From Camarhynchus parvulus (lineage: Eukaryota > Chordata > Aves > Passeriformes > Thraupidae): 64,000 bases of DNA. Of the stretch, positions 27,614 through 38,150 are shown piece after piece; position 1 is the stretch's first letter, and each line of letters begins with the position of its first letter. The stretch spans positions 60,794,965-60,858,964 of the forward strand of contig NC_044572.1 of the NCBI RefSeq assembly GCF_901933205.1. The letters run 5' to 3'. The notes under the pieces are model-generated. The model was not told where the DNA came from. It worked only from the letters and a program-made list of their open reading frames with translations, and did no database searches. The position numbers and the translations under genes were made by a program.

Positions 27614-27640
27614 GGGGCGAGGGGGGGAGGGGGGGGGCGG
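27614..27640 (+). repeat. G-rich run with quadruplex potential
   Basis: GGGG, then a run of seven Gs, an A, and a run of nine Gs followed by CGG, all within 27 bases. The surrounding sequence is not a CpG island. It may form a G-quadruplex on the plus strand or be a simple G-rich expansion. Confidence 0.75.
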
Positions 27641-28682
27641 CTGTGGCCCAGTGTGGGGAACACAGAAACACACAGGAACACAAGTTATGAGCACTTGGGA
27701 AGGGTGTCTGTGCAGCAAAGCCTTCTTAGCACCATTAACATTTTATTTTTCAGATTATACTGTAACAATATCCTAACCATGACAAGTCAAATTTCCCATC
27801 ATGTCATGATTGCATCACATTAATTTCTCTCAGATCCCCAGCATTGTTCGGTACTATGTGCCAAGCAATCATGGCATCATGGCCCTTTTTTCGTGTGTTT
27901 TATCATCTCCAAGCTTCTCCTGTAACCTGTAACCCACTGGCAACTAACATTTGAACACCACTCCCCACAAACACCACCCAGGAAGAGAGTAGACATAATA
28001 TTTTATGCTCACTTAAGCACAACTACCCTGTTTTCACACTCAAAGACAGATGGGGCATTTAAAGCATGCAAGTTGTAGGCACAAATCTGCATCACTCTGG
28101 TCACCAACATGGAAATTCATGCCATTACCTACAACCAGCATTAAGCAAACCATGCAGGGCAGATTGTCCTCTATAAAACATCATGTTAAGACCACTTTTT
28201 AAGAAGAATGGCTATAATTGCTGAATATTTTCCAACAAAATATTGTTGAAAGGACACTCAAATATTACTCTTTCTCCATTCATGGGACATGACTGGACAG
28301 CATTAAGGATCCAAATCCATAACCACAACTTCCCAAATGGGCACTCTGGGATACCAGCAGTTGGAGTGACATGATTTTTTTTTATGGTATTGGGTTTTTT
28401 TAAAAGGAAAATAGACTATTCATAATTCATCTTCCTTCTATCAACTGAAGAACTTTCATTTATAGGAAAAAAGCATTCACTTGAATGTTAAGAGCATGCA
28501 AATCAATTATGGAACTAAAAGACATCTAATGATATTTGCACAAACATTTTCCAGCAATGACTCTGATTTTAATTATCTAGTGGATGAACCCTGCCTGTGA
28601 ACAAGTCCAATGGTATTTTGCAGCCAATTCCTAACTCCGTGGTCCATGTCTCCTAGACCAAATTTGCTTTGCAGCTTTTGCA

Positions 28683-28724
28683 CAAATATTTTTCATTTTG
28701 CACCAATATTTTCATTTTGCACCC
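28683..28724 (+). repeat. Short tandem duplication, about 21-bp unit
   Basis: Two adjacent near-copies of an ATTTTTCATTTTGCACC-type unit, ATATTTTTCATTTTGCACCA then ATATTTTCATTTTGCACCCT. Replication slippage is the simplest explanation. Confidence 0.7.
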
Positions 28725-31232
28725 TAGTTTTACAGCCCCTCAATTTTTTCCTCTGCTTTTTAGTTTCTAAATGCTCTCTATTTCTATCTATACAATCAAC
28801 CACAGTGCACACAAAATATAATGTGGGATATAAAACTGTGAAAATAAAACCTGGGAAAGTTGCAAGCAATTTTTCTAGCAAAAAATACATGTTTGAGAAG
28901 ACATAAATAAAGATTTTAATAAGCCTCACACAAACAGGCACATGCCTACTCATTCCTCCAAACTGTCAGAGCTCTTGCATAAGACTCCTTTTATATTCGT
29001 CTTAGTCCCTGAAGTTACACACGTCTTAAAGTTAAAAAAGATAGACTTGTTAATAACACACAAATGTTCATAGACATAACATCTTTACAGATATCCTCTG
29101 TGAGCAGATCAAACCACTCTCCATATGTATTTAAGTGAAGTGGAAGGCTGGAGTTTTTAAGTTGTCAGATCTGTGCCTGGGTAAGAGGGGCTCTATTTTC
29201 ACTCTTGGAGCAGGGGGAGATTAGCAGCTTGAAATCACTTTGACAGTTTCAGTTACTCTCCTGCATACTGCAGGGAATTTTAATTCCAACCTGTGAAATT
29301 GTAATTGCTTCTCAAGAAGAACAGGAGGATTCTGGGTAATGGCCACAGCCAAGCTCAGTGTCAGAGTTGCCAGTTGCTGCCACTTCTGATATTATTTGCT
29401 GTTATTCAAAAATCACTCCAGCTTTCCATACGGGAAGTTGAACCTGGAAGTGAAACTAGATTAACAGTAGCTGTCAGATGTTCAAAGATGTACAAGGAAT
29501 GATGTAACAAAGGTCACTCTCCTCAAAAAGCACCTTTTCTTCTTTCTCTTCCTTCATAGAACAAGTTTTACATAAAACACTTCTATGTCATACTCTTTTT
29601 CTAAACAAGTATACTATTACTAGAAAGCTACAATGAAAAGACTAAATGACAAAGTCCTCCAGCATATAATGCTCAAGTAGAAAATAAAATGTGTGTACTT
29701 AATGCTGTTCACAACAGATTTAAGATGTTTTTGCTACTCAGGGTTCTGTGGTTTGCAAGATTCCTCATTGCAAACAGCCAAAGAGAACTCAGAGCTACCA
29801 CAAACACTTAAGAAAAATAGTTGAGGCTTTCCTGGTATCAAATGGAAATTATATTCTTTTTTTTTTTTTGCTCTGACAAAAGGTCATTGAATGTAGATTG
29901 CTTATTAGCAAAGACATTCTCTAGTGATGAGTGTGTTCAGCATGTGTGAAAGTGGGATCAATTGACTATGAGGTAACTTTTCCTGCAATGACCTTGTTAA
30001 GCTGGAGTGCAGCAGATTTCTCACCCACCCTGATGGCTTGCAAAGAGGGAACACTTGGAAGTAGGTCTCAAACATAATGTTGATGTAAAAATTAAAAATG
30101 CTGCCTGGCAGGGTACTCAGGGCATTCAGGGAGCCAAACAGGATCAAAAATCACAGATCAGATGTTCAGGTCAACTCATTCCACGAGGAGGATGTACTTG
30201 TACAATTCACTCCACACTCACTGAGGTTTCCCAAGCTGCACCAGCAGCCCCAGGCAGTCCAGGCTTGGCCCAGGTGAGCTGTTTGACCAGAACTGTTCTG
30301 CTCAGCTCAGTGCCTTTGGAAGCTTTATTTGTACATAACCAGAACGCAGTGACAAACACAATGCTGCTCTACAACACCAAGTGTCAAAAACCTCTCTCAA
30401 AATCTAAAGGAAGGCAACAAAATACGTTATAAACAACGCTTCCTACTTATCAGATTAAAGCTCAGTTTAAGAACATACTGCATGGGCAATGTCATTTGCA
30501 AAGTCTTCTTTGGCCTCTTTACTAGAAATAGTATATTGCACTATTTCTAAGAAAATAAGCTGGTCACATTAAAGTCAACGATGCACACAATCTAAATCAC
30601 AAGCTTGGTAAATCTCTGTAATAGCTGATGCAATGAGTCTGTAATTGCCACGATTAGATAAGCTAGAGTGGCTGACAGAGATAATGCTAGAGGCACACAA
30701 CATATCTGCATAGATTATTCCCATCACATGTGAAAATTTGGCTTGGATATAATGATTTTGCCAATCCACAGTTTTCCTGAGAGTCTTGCAATCTGTGGTA
30801 CTTTCCTGAAAATTTCAACTCCCGGAGTCATGTTGGTGGGTTTTTTTCTGAGAATTTTTCAGATTTGTTAAAAAAGTAAATTACTGATTGTTATATATTC
30901 CTTGTTGTATAGAAAAGCCTGACAAAAAAAGCATGCCAACAAACAAAAGAAAATTAAGGGCATGTTTTTTGTTTATTTTTTTCTTTTTAAAACTCGTGGA
31001 TTTTGCGTCTTGGCTTATGACCTTCAGTGGTTGCTATCAAAAATTTAATATTTGATTGATCACACACCTGATTTCCTAAAGACAGTAACATCTGCTGTTA
31101 TAATTTACAGGCTGTGCTGAAAGCATCATGGTGGAGCTTCCTGGTTAATTGTCTGTAACTATTATGAATCCCCAATTTATAAAGTACAAAGCACTCTTAC
31201 TAGGGGATTATTCCTCTGCACTGTAGAGACAA

Positions 31233-31560
31233 TGTACCGGTTTTGGCTGGGATGGAGTTAATTTTTTTCACTGCAACTGGTATGGGGCTATGTTTTGGAT
31301 TTTCTGCTGCTGAGGAGGGCTCACACAGAGTCAAGGCCTCTTCTGCATTTCTGGGAATGGCTGAGCACCTGCCTGTCAAAGTAATGAATGATTTATTTCC
31401 TTGGTTTGCCTTGCCTGCATGTGCAGCTTTTGCCTTACCTGTTTAAGTGTCTTTACCTCAACCCCTAAGTTTTATCACTTTTACCCTTCTGATTCTTGCC
31501 CCCACCCCACTGCAGGGGTGAGTGAGCATCTCAGCTGCCTGCTGGGGTTAAACCACAACA
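31233..31560 (+). mobile_element. ERVL-like solo LTR, internally shortened
   Basis: A 328-bp element starts TGTACCGGTTTTGGCTGGGA and ends CTGGGGTTAAACCACAACA. Both ends and the AACCCCTAAGTTTTATCACT / ACCCTTCTGATTCTTGCCCC region match a well-known avian LTR type, normally reading 'tggtttgggttgggatagagttaattttc ... ggggttaaaccacgaca', that I associate with ERVL elements. The middle is shorter than usual, so there is an internal deletion. Possible 5-bp duplications (GACAA left, GCCAT right) agree at only three of five bases, as expected for an old insertion. No internal retroviral sequence remains. It lies about 1.1 kb beyond the CDKAL1 stop and in the opposite orientation to the gene. Confidence 0.75.
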
Positions 31561-32161
31561 GCCATGTAAGACAGCTCAGCTCCATCTGGATGTGACACAA
31601 ACACTAAAAAAAACTCTCAACAGTGCCTGTGTTATGATTTTAAACAGTCTCTGCAAGTGGAAGTTTGGATGAAGATTCACAAAGGTGACAAGGCATGAAC
31701 AAACCAACAGTATGATGAGGTCGGGTGCAGGAAGAACTGGGCACACAGTCCAGTCCCTGACTCACCAGCACACTCACAGGATGTGTGGAGATCCTGTCAT
31801 GACAAAATGGCTTGAATTAACTAATTAGAAATTTTCATTGTGTAAAATGCAACCTCTAACAGAGTAATAATTGTTTTACTGAGCCAATGCAAAGCTAAGA
31901 GATTCCCAGGTAGTTCTCTAAAGATTGTATAAAATCTACAGACTGTATTAAATCCATCTTTTAACAGAACTCTATCACCAGAACAACATCTTCCCATTCA
32001 ATTATAAAAACCCAACACCTTTTAGAGCTATTTCTATGTAAAAAATAATTCTTCTTGTATTAAAAAAGCCTAATAACTCATTGTGAAGTTGAGAGATGCA
32101 AGACAGCAGGCAAAAATTCTTTCAAACATGACAGCAAAATAAATAGCAACAAATAACAAAC

Positions 32162-32633
32162 TTTAATGGCCTTGCAGTGTTCATTCTAATGTAAAAAGAC
32201 AGATACCAAACAATCACACTGCATCAAGCAAAATCTTTAGGAAAGCTTTAAATAATCTACCCATAAAAGATGACCAATATTACTCAATGGAAAGATTCCT
32301 TAAAAACTTAATGCAATTTTATCTGATACAGCAAATATGAAAAGAGCATGTAATGCAAACATTGCATCATTTTAGGAAAAAAAGAAAAGGGAAGATGCAA
32401 CAACCTGTTCAACCAACCAAGGATCTCAGGTTTTGGCAAGATAGGCCTTCCCACAGCTTATTACCATTCTCTCCTTTGAATGACAGGAAAGGCATAGAGT
32501 GAGTAGAAATTATTGCCCAATTTATATTAGTTGTTTTTTTTTTTTTTAAAAAATAAAAGATTTGCTGGTAAAAGTGTTTCCTTTGAAGATTTTGAACAGC
32601 AGTTTCATTGTTTTTATAAAAGCCCCATTCAGT
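32162..32633 (-). other. CDKAL1: Putative CDKAL1 3' UTR with weak poly(A) site
   Basis: Sequence downstream of the CDKAL1 stop on the minus strand. No AATAAA occurs on that strand in this stretch. The best candidate is an ATTAAA (plus-strand TTTAAT at 32162-32167) followed on the minus strand by a T- and GT-rich run (TTTGTTATTTGTTGCTATTT), the usual arrangement of a cleavage site. A long A/T run at 32529-32562 lies inside the UTR. The end is a guess, and transcripts may end further downstream. Confidence 0.3.
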
Positions 32634-32840
32634 TCACAGTTCTGTTTTCATTCCTCCATAGTAAAGCATAAGAAGAACTGCCAGTAGAGCCAGGCTGACA
32701 GACAGGATCTTCAGTCCACCTCCCTCTTGTTGCCATGGCAGCTGCAAAGCCATCCAGGAGCTGAGCCGTGTTTTCACTGGGATCTCAGCATTAGGCTGTG
32801 CTTTCCACTTTGTGCCATTCTGTGCTGAACGTCGGAACTC
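32634..32840 (-). CDS. CDKAL1: CDKAL1 last coding exon: linker, membrane anchor, KTEL end
   Basis: This 207-bp segment encodes 68 residues and a TGA stop. On the minus strand the acceptor is GCCTTTCTTCACAG before GAGTTCCGACG, in phase 0, so the junction reads SGLTE-EFRRSAQNG. Residues 1-42 are a polar linker that has little in common with the mammalian one. Residues 43-61 (LKILSVSLALLAVLLMLYY) form one hydrophobic segment, placed like the C-terminal anchor that holds CDKAL1 in the ER membrane. After it come GGM and a terminal KTEL, which resembles a KDEL-type ER retrieval signal. Mammalian CDKAL1 as I remember it lacks this ending. The call rests on position, phase and the anchor, because the linker itself is too diverged to recognise. 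Confidence 0.87.
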   Translation of the reverse strand, partial: EFRRSAQNGTKWKAQPNAEIPVKTRLSSWMALQLPWQQEGGGLKILSVSLALLAVLLMLYYGGMKTEL

Positions 32841-35356
32841 CTGTGAAGAAAGGCAAACATTAGGATTGAAACTGTGTTCTGTCTTTCTGACTGTACATAC
32901 CAAATACACTCTCCTTTTTGTACTGAGGTTCAAATTAATGTCCTTTTCAAGACCAACAATTCAACCTGCACTGCATCATCACCAGGTCATCAGTTTTTCG
33001 TGCAGGAATCTTATAAATGCCACACAAAATCAGTATTTCTAATGAAATTAACTGTCAAGTCAATGCAGCTGTTAGCAACAGAAAAATCTCCAGACCTCAC
33101 TGCCACCAGAGACAGCTCTTTGATGGTTATTTTTTAATTTGTTTTGCTGCTTTCTCACTACCTTCCGATTTTTAGCTTCTCCAGAAGAAATGTCTAACCA
33201 GTGATAAAGGGGACCACAACACTCAATCCTTTGCACAGCAGGGATCTTCTAAAGTCAATCATTGACTCCTGGTGTGCCAGCTCAGTGGTGCTTGAAAATC
33301 CTCCCAAAGGGCTTTTCCTTTCCCCTGACCCTCAGGAGGCAGCTGTGCTAAAACACTCACCTTCTCATTCAGCATATTGAATCCCAGTTCCCTGCTGCGC
33401 CTGTCATTACCATTCCCAACCTGACTGCAAGCACCAAGATCCCCAAGAATATGATGTCTTTTAACTGCAGCACAAGTTACTGATGTTGCATCACTATTTC
33501 AGCAGAAAATCCAAGTGAAAAGAGTAAAAAGCTCTTTTCTCCCTTTTCTCCTTATTCAGTTCAGTATTGTAGATACTCAAAAGGAAAAACATCCAGTGAA
33601 ATTCGATGACATTTGCAAGAGATGTAAGTGGTGAAGGTGTAATTAAACAAAGGTGTAACAATGCTGCATCAGAGGATGCAATATTTCTGTTGTCATTTCT
33701 GTTTTCGTCCCTCTATTTGAATAATCTCTTGGGAATTCAATTGAGTTCAGCTGGATTTTTAATTGGTTTGAAACTTTCCAGTTAAAAAAAGGGTTTTGAT
33801 TAAACCATTCTATTTTTTTTCTCTTTCACATTTTGTATAAAATAAATTAGGGACCCAGAAAGTAACTATCTGGATAATCTTGTATTTCCAAGAAGCTGAA
33901 ACAGGGCCACATGAATATACAGACCAGATGCCCATTTTGTCTTTTACCAAACATATTTCTGGGCAAACTCAAAGAAATATCAAAGCTCCAAGAAAGGTGC
34001 CTGCCCATGAAAGTGTGACAGCACAATTCAAACCTTCTGTAACTGCCTCCTGTTTTCCATTTCAGCAATCAGCTCCATTATAGTAATTGTAGAAGGAAAA
34101 TAATGATTACTACTGGTTAGGTAAGTAAGCATCAAAGGGGCAAATGACAGCCTGGAGTAAGTGCTGTTCTAACAACTGAGTTATTGCTGACTTGGATCCC
34201 AATTCACACAGGCAAAGGGTTACTGACCAAGTGAACTATGAAATAAGGATGACTTCTCACACATGAGCACCTAGAAGAATGTCAACTGGGTAAACAGAGG
34301 AAAGGAAACAGGTAAGCACGCTGGGGTGTAATTCTCCACAGAGTGAGGCACAGTAACAGCACCACTCCAGAACTTCAGTCTATATTGTGCAGAACATGTT
34401 AACTTAATCAAAAACTGTTGCTAAGTTATTAGTTACAATCAATTTCTAAGGTGTCTGAAATTTTAGCACTCGGCCACAGCTATTTTGTCCTCCCAAATCA
34501 AAGCTGATTAACCTTTGCCTGAAGATTAAACTGGAAAATGTACAGTATTAAGGATTTTTTACAAATGAGTCGAAATTCTTTTGCAATTTATTCTTTCTAG
34601 ACATTTATAAAGCATTTCTTTTCTTTGCAGGTCTCAAAAATCGCCTATATAAGGTGCTTAATTTGTAGAAATGACTCCTAATTAAATATTTCTACACTGC
34701 ATGATAAAATCATAGTTATTTACTCATACAAGACTAGATGCTATCCCTTGGTAAACAGATAAAAAGGGCCAGTACCTCATAAATAATGCTGGACCTTCTC
34801 CTCAATGCTTCAGTTCCTAGCTACATGTCTCAGGAAGACTAGGGACAGGCAGCAAAATTCTCCAAATACAAATTGTAAGTTGTAAAATGTTTTCAGAGAC
34901 TTCTTTTAAGTTTTCTCCTTCACTAACAGTTAAGAACATCAGTGTTTCATGCATTCAATCATGTTTCTGTAACATAGTTTACAGTAGTGGTTTCACTGGC
35001 ATTTCATTTATGTTATACAGCTTTTCTGTTTTCCAACATAAAACCAAAGAGTCTCATCTCGCTGGTATAATTTTGATCATGCCTATACTGCATTTTTTTG
35101 TTACCATACTGTTTTCTTACACCTCTACTGCAACATGCACTACATATGCATTAGGTAGTGCTTCATACTGCTGGTAATACAGAATGGCACAAGAGATTTT
35201 GGCAAGGTTTACAAAGTTCCAGTGGTGGTGAACGCTGCTGGTGAGTTGTCTCAGTAGCATTTCATCTAAGTCAGCCTGTACAGCTGTGAAATCTGTTTTT
35301 TCCTTACTTCATCATATTTCCAATAAATGAGATGATCATACTGATACAGTAAACCC

Positions 35357-35414
35357 ATTTTTGGTTGTTTTTTTTTTTTGGTTTGGGTTTTTTGGTTTTG
35401 TTTTTTTTTTTGGT
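35357..35414 (+). repeat. T/G low-complexity tract
   Basis: T-rich sequence with GG and GGG interruptions, just downstream (on the minus strand) of the exon-like segment at 35481-35683. There is no other content. Confidence 0.85.
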
Positions 35415-35480
35415 AGAAAGACAAAAATATCTCAAATTGCCAACTGAAGTGAGCCTTTTCTTAAAGGCATCACAGCTTAC

Positions 35481-35683
35481 CACTTAAACTGTGTTTCTGT
35501 TTGATAATGTACACCTCTTCAGGTGATCCTGCCAAATACTCCCTTCCAAGGAAAGTAAAGAGCGTATTCATCTGATTCATGTTTTCTAAACACTCTTCTC
35601 TAGTTTGGCCCAAAATTCTGCCTGACACATGAGTAATACCACAGGCTTCCATGAAATTTTCATTATCATCACAGAATGTGCAT
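35481..35683 (-). other. Exon-like open segment, unrecognised
   Basis: A 203-bp minus-strand segment is flanked by a T-rich acceptor (twelve Ts then AAG) and the donor AGTG/GTAAGC. One frame is open through all 67 complete codons, starting CTFCDDNENFMEACG and ending KQKHSLS, with protein-like composition (acidic, Cys, Met, few low-complexity runs). I do not recognise the peptide. The open frame needs an upstream intron in phase 2 and leaves phase 1 downstream, so it does not fit the phase-0 junctions of CDKAL1, in whose last intron it lies. It could be a chance pseudo-exon, a rarely used cassette or a retrocopy fragment. Chance frames of this length do occur in this window. Confidence 0.25.
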
Positions 35684-37740
35684 CTTAAAAAAAAAAAACA
35701 ACAAAAAAAGGTACATCTGGCTCCCTGAGACTGAAAGGCTCTTGTAGAAAATAACAGTCTTTTTGTCCCCATCCTGAGATTCATACAGAGCTTTTAAACC
35801 CAGGATAATCACTCAGAGACACCTGCAGGTGGATGCCTCTTGCTCAGAGTCTGTTGAGCACAAATTCCCCAGGGGGAAGAGGAGCTCTGCTAAAGGGACT
35901 GTGTCACTGCACCCTTTCCCTCCTGAGTAAGGGCTGAGTGGCCCTTGCCACAGCCTGGCCTGTCAAGAACGTAAACAGTTCTTCCAGGCACACAAGTATC
36001 CTATAAACAGCTGTGTTACTGAAAAACATTTTATATATGACTATATGCACATTTGGTGTAAGAAACCTCGGTGGAGGTAAAAAAATAATTTTGTGAACTA
36101 GCATTTACACTGTCCACTCACTATGCTCTCATTTAACAGAACAATTAATTCCGAACAGTCCTTATTTGTATCTCTGTCTCTAGATACAATATTTACAGTG
36201 CATTAGCTTTCCAAGGAACTCTTTAAGTTATTTCTGTAATATTCTGACCTGATATAGCTGTGATATTTACCACATACAATCACTAGTCAGAGTGCAACAG
36301 CTCCTTAAGCTGAGCTCAGGTATTACACTTTTGTAGCTGCAAGAGTTAGAAAGATTACCATAATGATTCATTGCAGTGGAATTTAGAACAAAATTCAAAG
36401 CCTCTTTCAACAAAAAAGTGCTGGGAGGAAGCCCTAAGGTAAAGAAGTTTCAAAAATACGTGTTTGTACTAGTTTCAATCTTGATAGGCCACAAACTCTT
36501 TGGTAGACTTGTTAAGCATTGCTCTCACTAAATAGGACCACAATGAAGGAAGAGATATTCTAAGATTTAAAATTATATACTATTAATCAAAATGAGGGAA
36601 GGAAGGGAAATTACCAAACTGAAATGCACAGACAGAGACTTTGAGCTAAGCATCTTGTATTTCCACGGAGGCAGCCTTTCATCTTGTTTTGGCAGTCACA
36701 AAGTAAACACAAGACTTTGCTAATAAGGTATAATATAAATTATTAAAACTTCTAGTATATGATCAAATGCATTTCAGATTATTTTTTGAATAATTCTGCC
36801 TTGACGACTGCCAGGAGTAATATATTTTGTGTACTCTTGCACAGACCCATTGATTGCTGTCTTTCTGAAACTCCAGTCCCAGAGCAAACCACTGTGCATG
36901 AAAGAAATATATAATCACATCAAAACCTGAGATTTGGCATCTGTCGATCACAGCCTAGCTTTTTGTGAGATCTCACTTCATGTTAGTCAACAAAGACATA
37001 AGAGAAACTCTTTAGCTCTGAGCTGAGTTTTAATAGATTCAAAACATTTCTTACATGCAAATTTCTTTTATGGCTCAGGGGCACTGTTAGAGCTTGAAGT
37101 GTTAGCTAACTGCTGTGAAAAACTTCTTGACTGAGCATATCTCAAGATAAATTAGACTTCTGAATTTTTTAGCCCAACCAAGTACATCACACACTTGTAC
37201 TACTGGCTTTAAAAACACGGACTTTTACATAATCACGCACAACAAGTCTGTGTGACAAATTTAAAGAAAACATGTTAAAATATGCATTACATCTCCTGCT
37301 GCACTATTTGAAACTCTGGGCTATTACTCTTTAAAGGCATTTTTCAGATTAAAAAAACAAACAGTTACTGAAGGTCACATAGATTACACACCAAAAAATA
37401 TGTAAATTGAGTTTCATTGAATAGTTCTGGAAATGTCCCTACATTTAGTTCTGTAGGTATTAAGAGAACTCCTTTGATTTATTACTTTAAAAATTCTATC
37501 AGCCTTCTGCAAATGTGGAATGCTGATCTTAAATTACAAAATAAATGGCACAGAAAATATTTTTTTCCTAATGGAATTAACATGTAATTCCTCTAAGAAG
37601 CATCCCTGCCATCATGTATTCCAATGAATGCCCAGTATGATGCTGTTAAAAGAAACTGCTGTCTACAAGCATGCTTGTGTCAGATGTTATCAGCTGTACA
37701 CCATTCCTAGGAATTCCCTGATTCCCAATACATGCAGAGT

Positions 37741-37803
37741 TTACTTACCCATTTTAAAAAATGAGAAACCTTGAGGGAAAAAAATAAAGTACCCAGGTCC
37801 TTT
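37741..37803 (+). repeat. MIR-like SINE remnant
   Basis: The stretch ACCCATTTTAAAAAATGAGA followed by AACCTTGAGG and, after a gap, AAAGTACCCAGGTCC resembles the conserved MIR segment 'cccattttacagatgaggaaactgaggc ... aagtgacttgcccaaggtc'. Short and diverged. A chance match cannot be excluded. Confidence 0.4.
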
Positions 37804-37839
37804 TGCAAAGGAATTTCATGTTATTTCTTCTTTTTGGGC

Positions 37840-38150
37840 TCTGAAAACATCCAGTGATGGACACCACAACCTCTCCGTGCCTTTATTCCCCTGCTGGAGC
37901 CCATTCATGGGAAAATGCTTCCCTTTATATCCATCTGAACCTCTCATTCCAACCTAGGCCCAGTGTCTCATCCTTCCCCACGTCCCAGTGGGAGGTACTT
38001 GGCTGGGTCTTGTCAGGAGCCCCTCCCTGTGCAGGCACTGGGGGCCTCTGCTGGGGTCCCCTGAAGCCACCCCTGACCAAGGCTCAGCCTGAGCCTCTCC
38101 TCCCAGTCAGCTGCTCCAGCCCCTGACCAACTCCATGACAAACATCTGAA
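37840..38150 (-). repeat. Diverged CR1 fragment
   Basis: Antisense CR1 3' region. 'CATCCAGTGATGGACACCAC' followed by 'AACCTCTCC' matches the CR1 motif 'ccagggatggggcatccacaacctctct', and 'CTCAGCCTGAGCCTCTCCTC' followed by '...GCTGCTCCAGCCCCTGACCA' matches the later CR1 motif 'ctccctcagcctctcctcatagggcaggtgctccagcccctgacca'. The part in between is strongly diverged. The element is GC-rich against its surroundings. Limits are approximate. Confidence 0.6.

Larger units (their letters stand above)
25857..31232. other. Intergenic, no gene seen
   Basis: Unique sequence with a G-rich run near 27.6 kb, a short tandem duplication near 28.7 kb and a T run at 29857-29869. No gene or further transposon recognised. 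Confidence 0.55.

Noticed and set aside
33361..33480. Minus-strand segment ending in a good donor (GAGAAG/GTGAGT), with short open frames, one of them hydrophobic
   Set aside because: The upstream acceptors are weak and give conflicting frames. No similarity to CDKAL1 was seen. It is probably a pseudo-exon.
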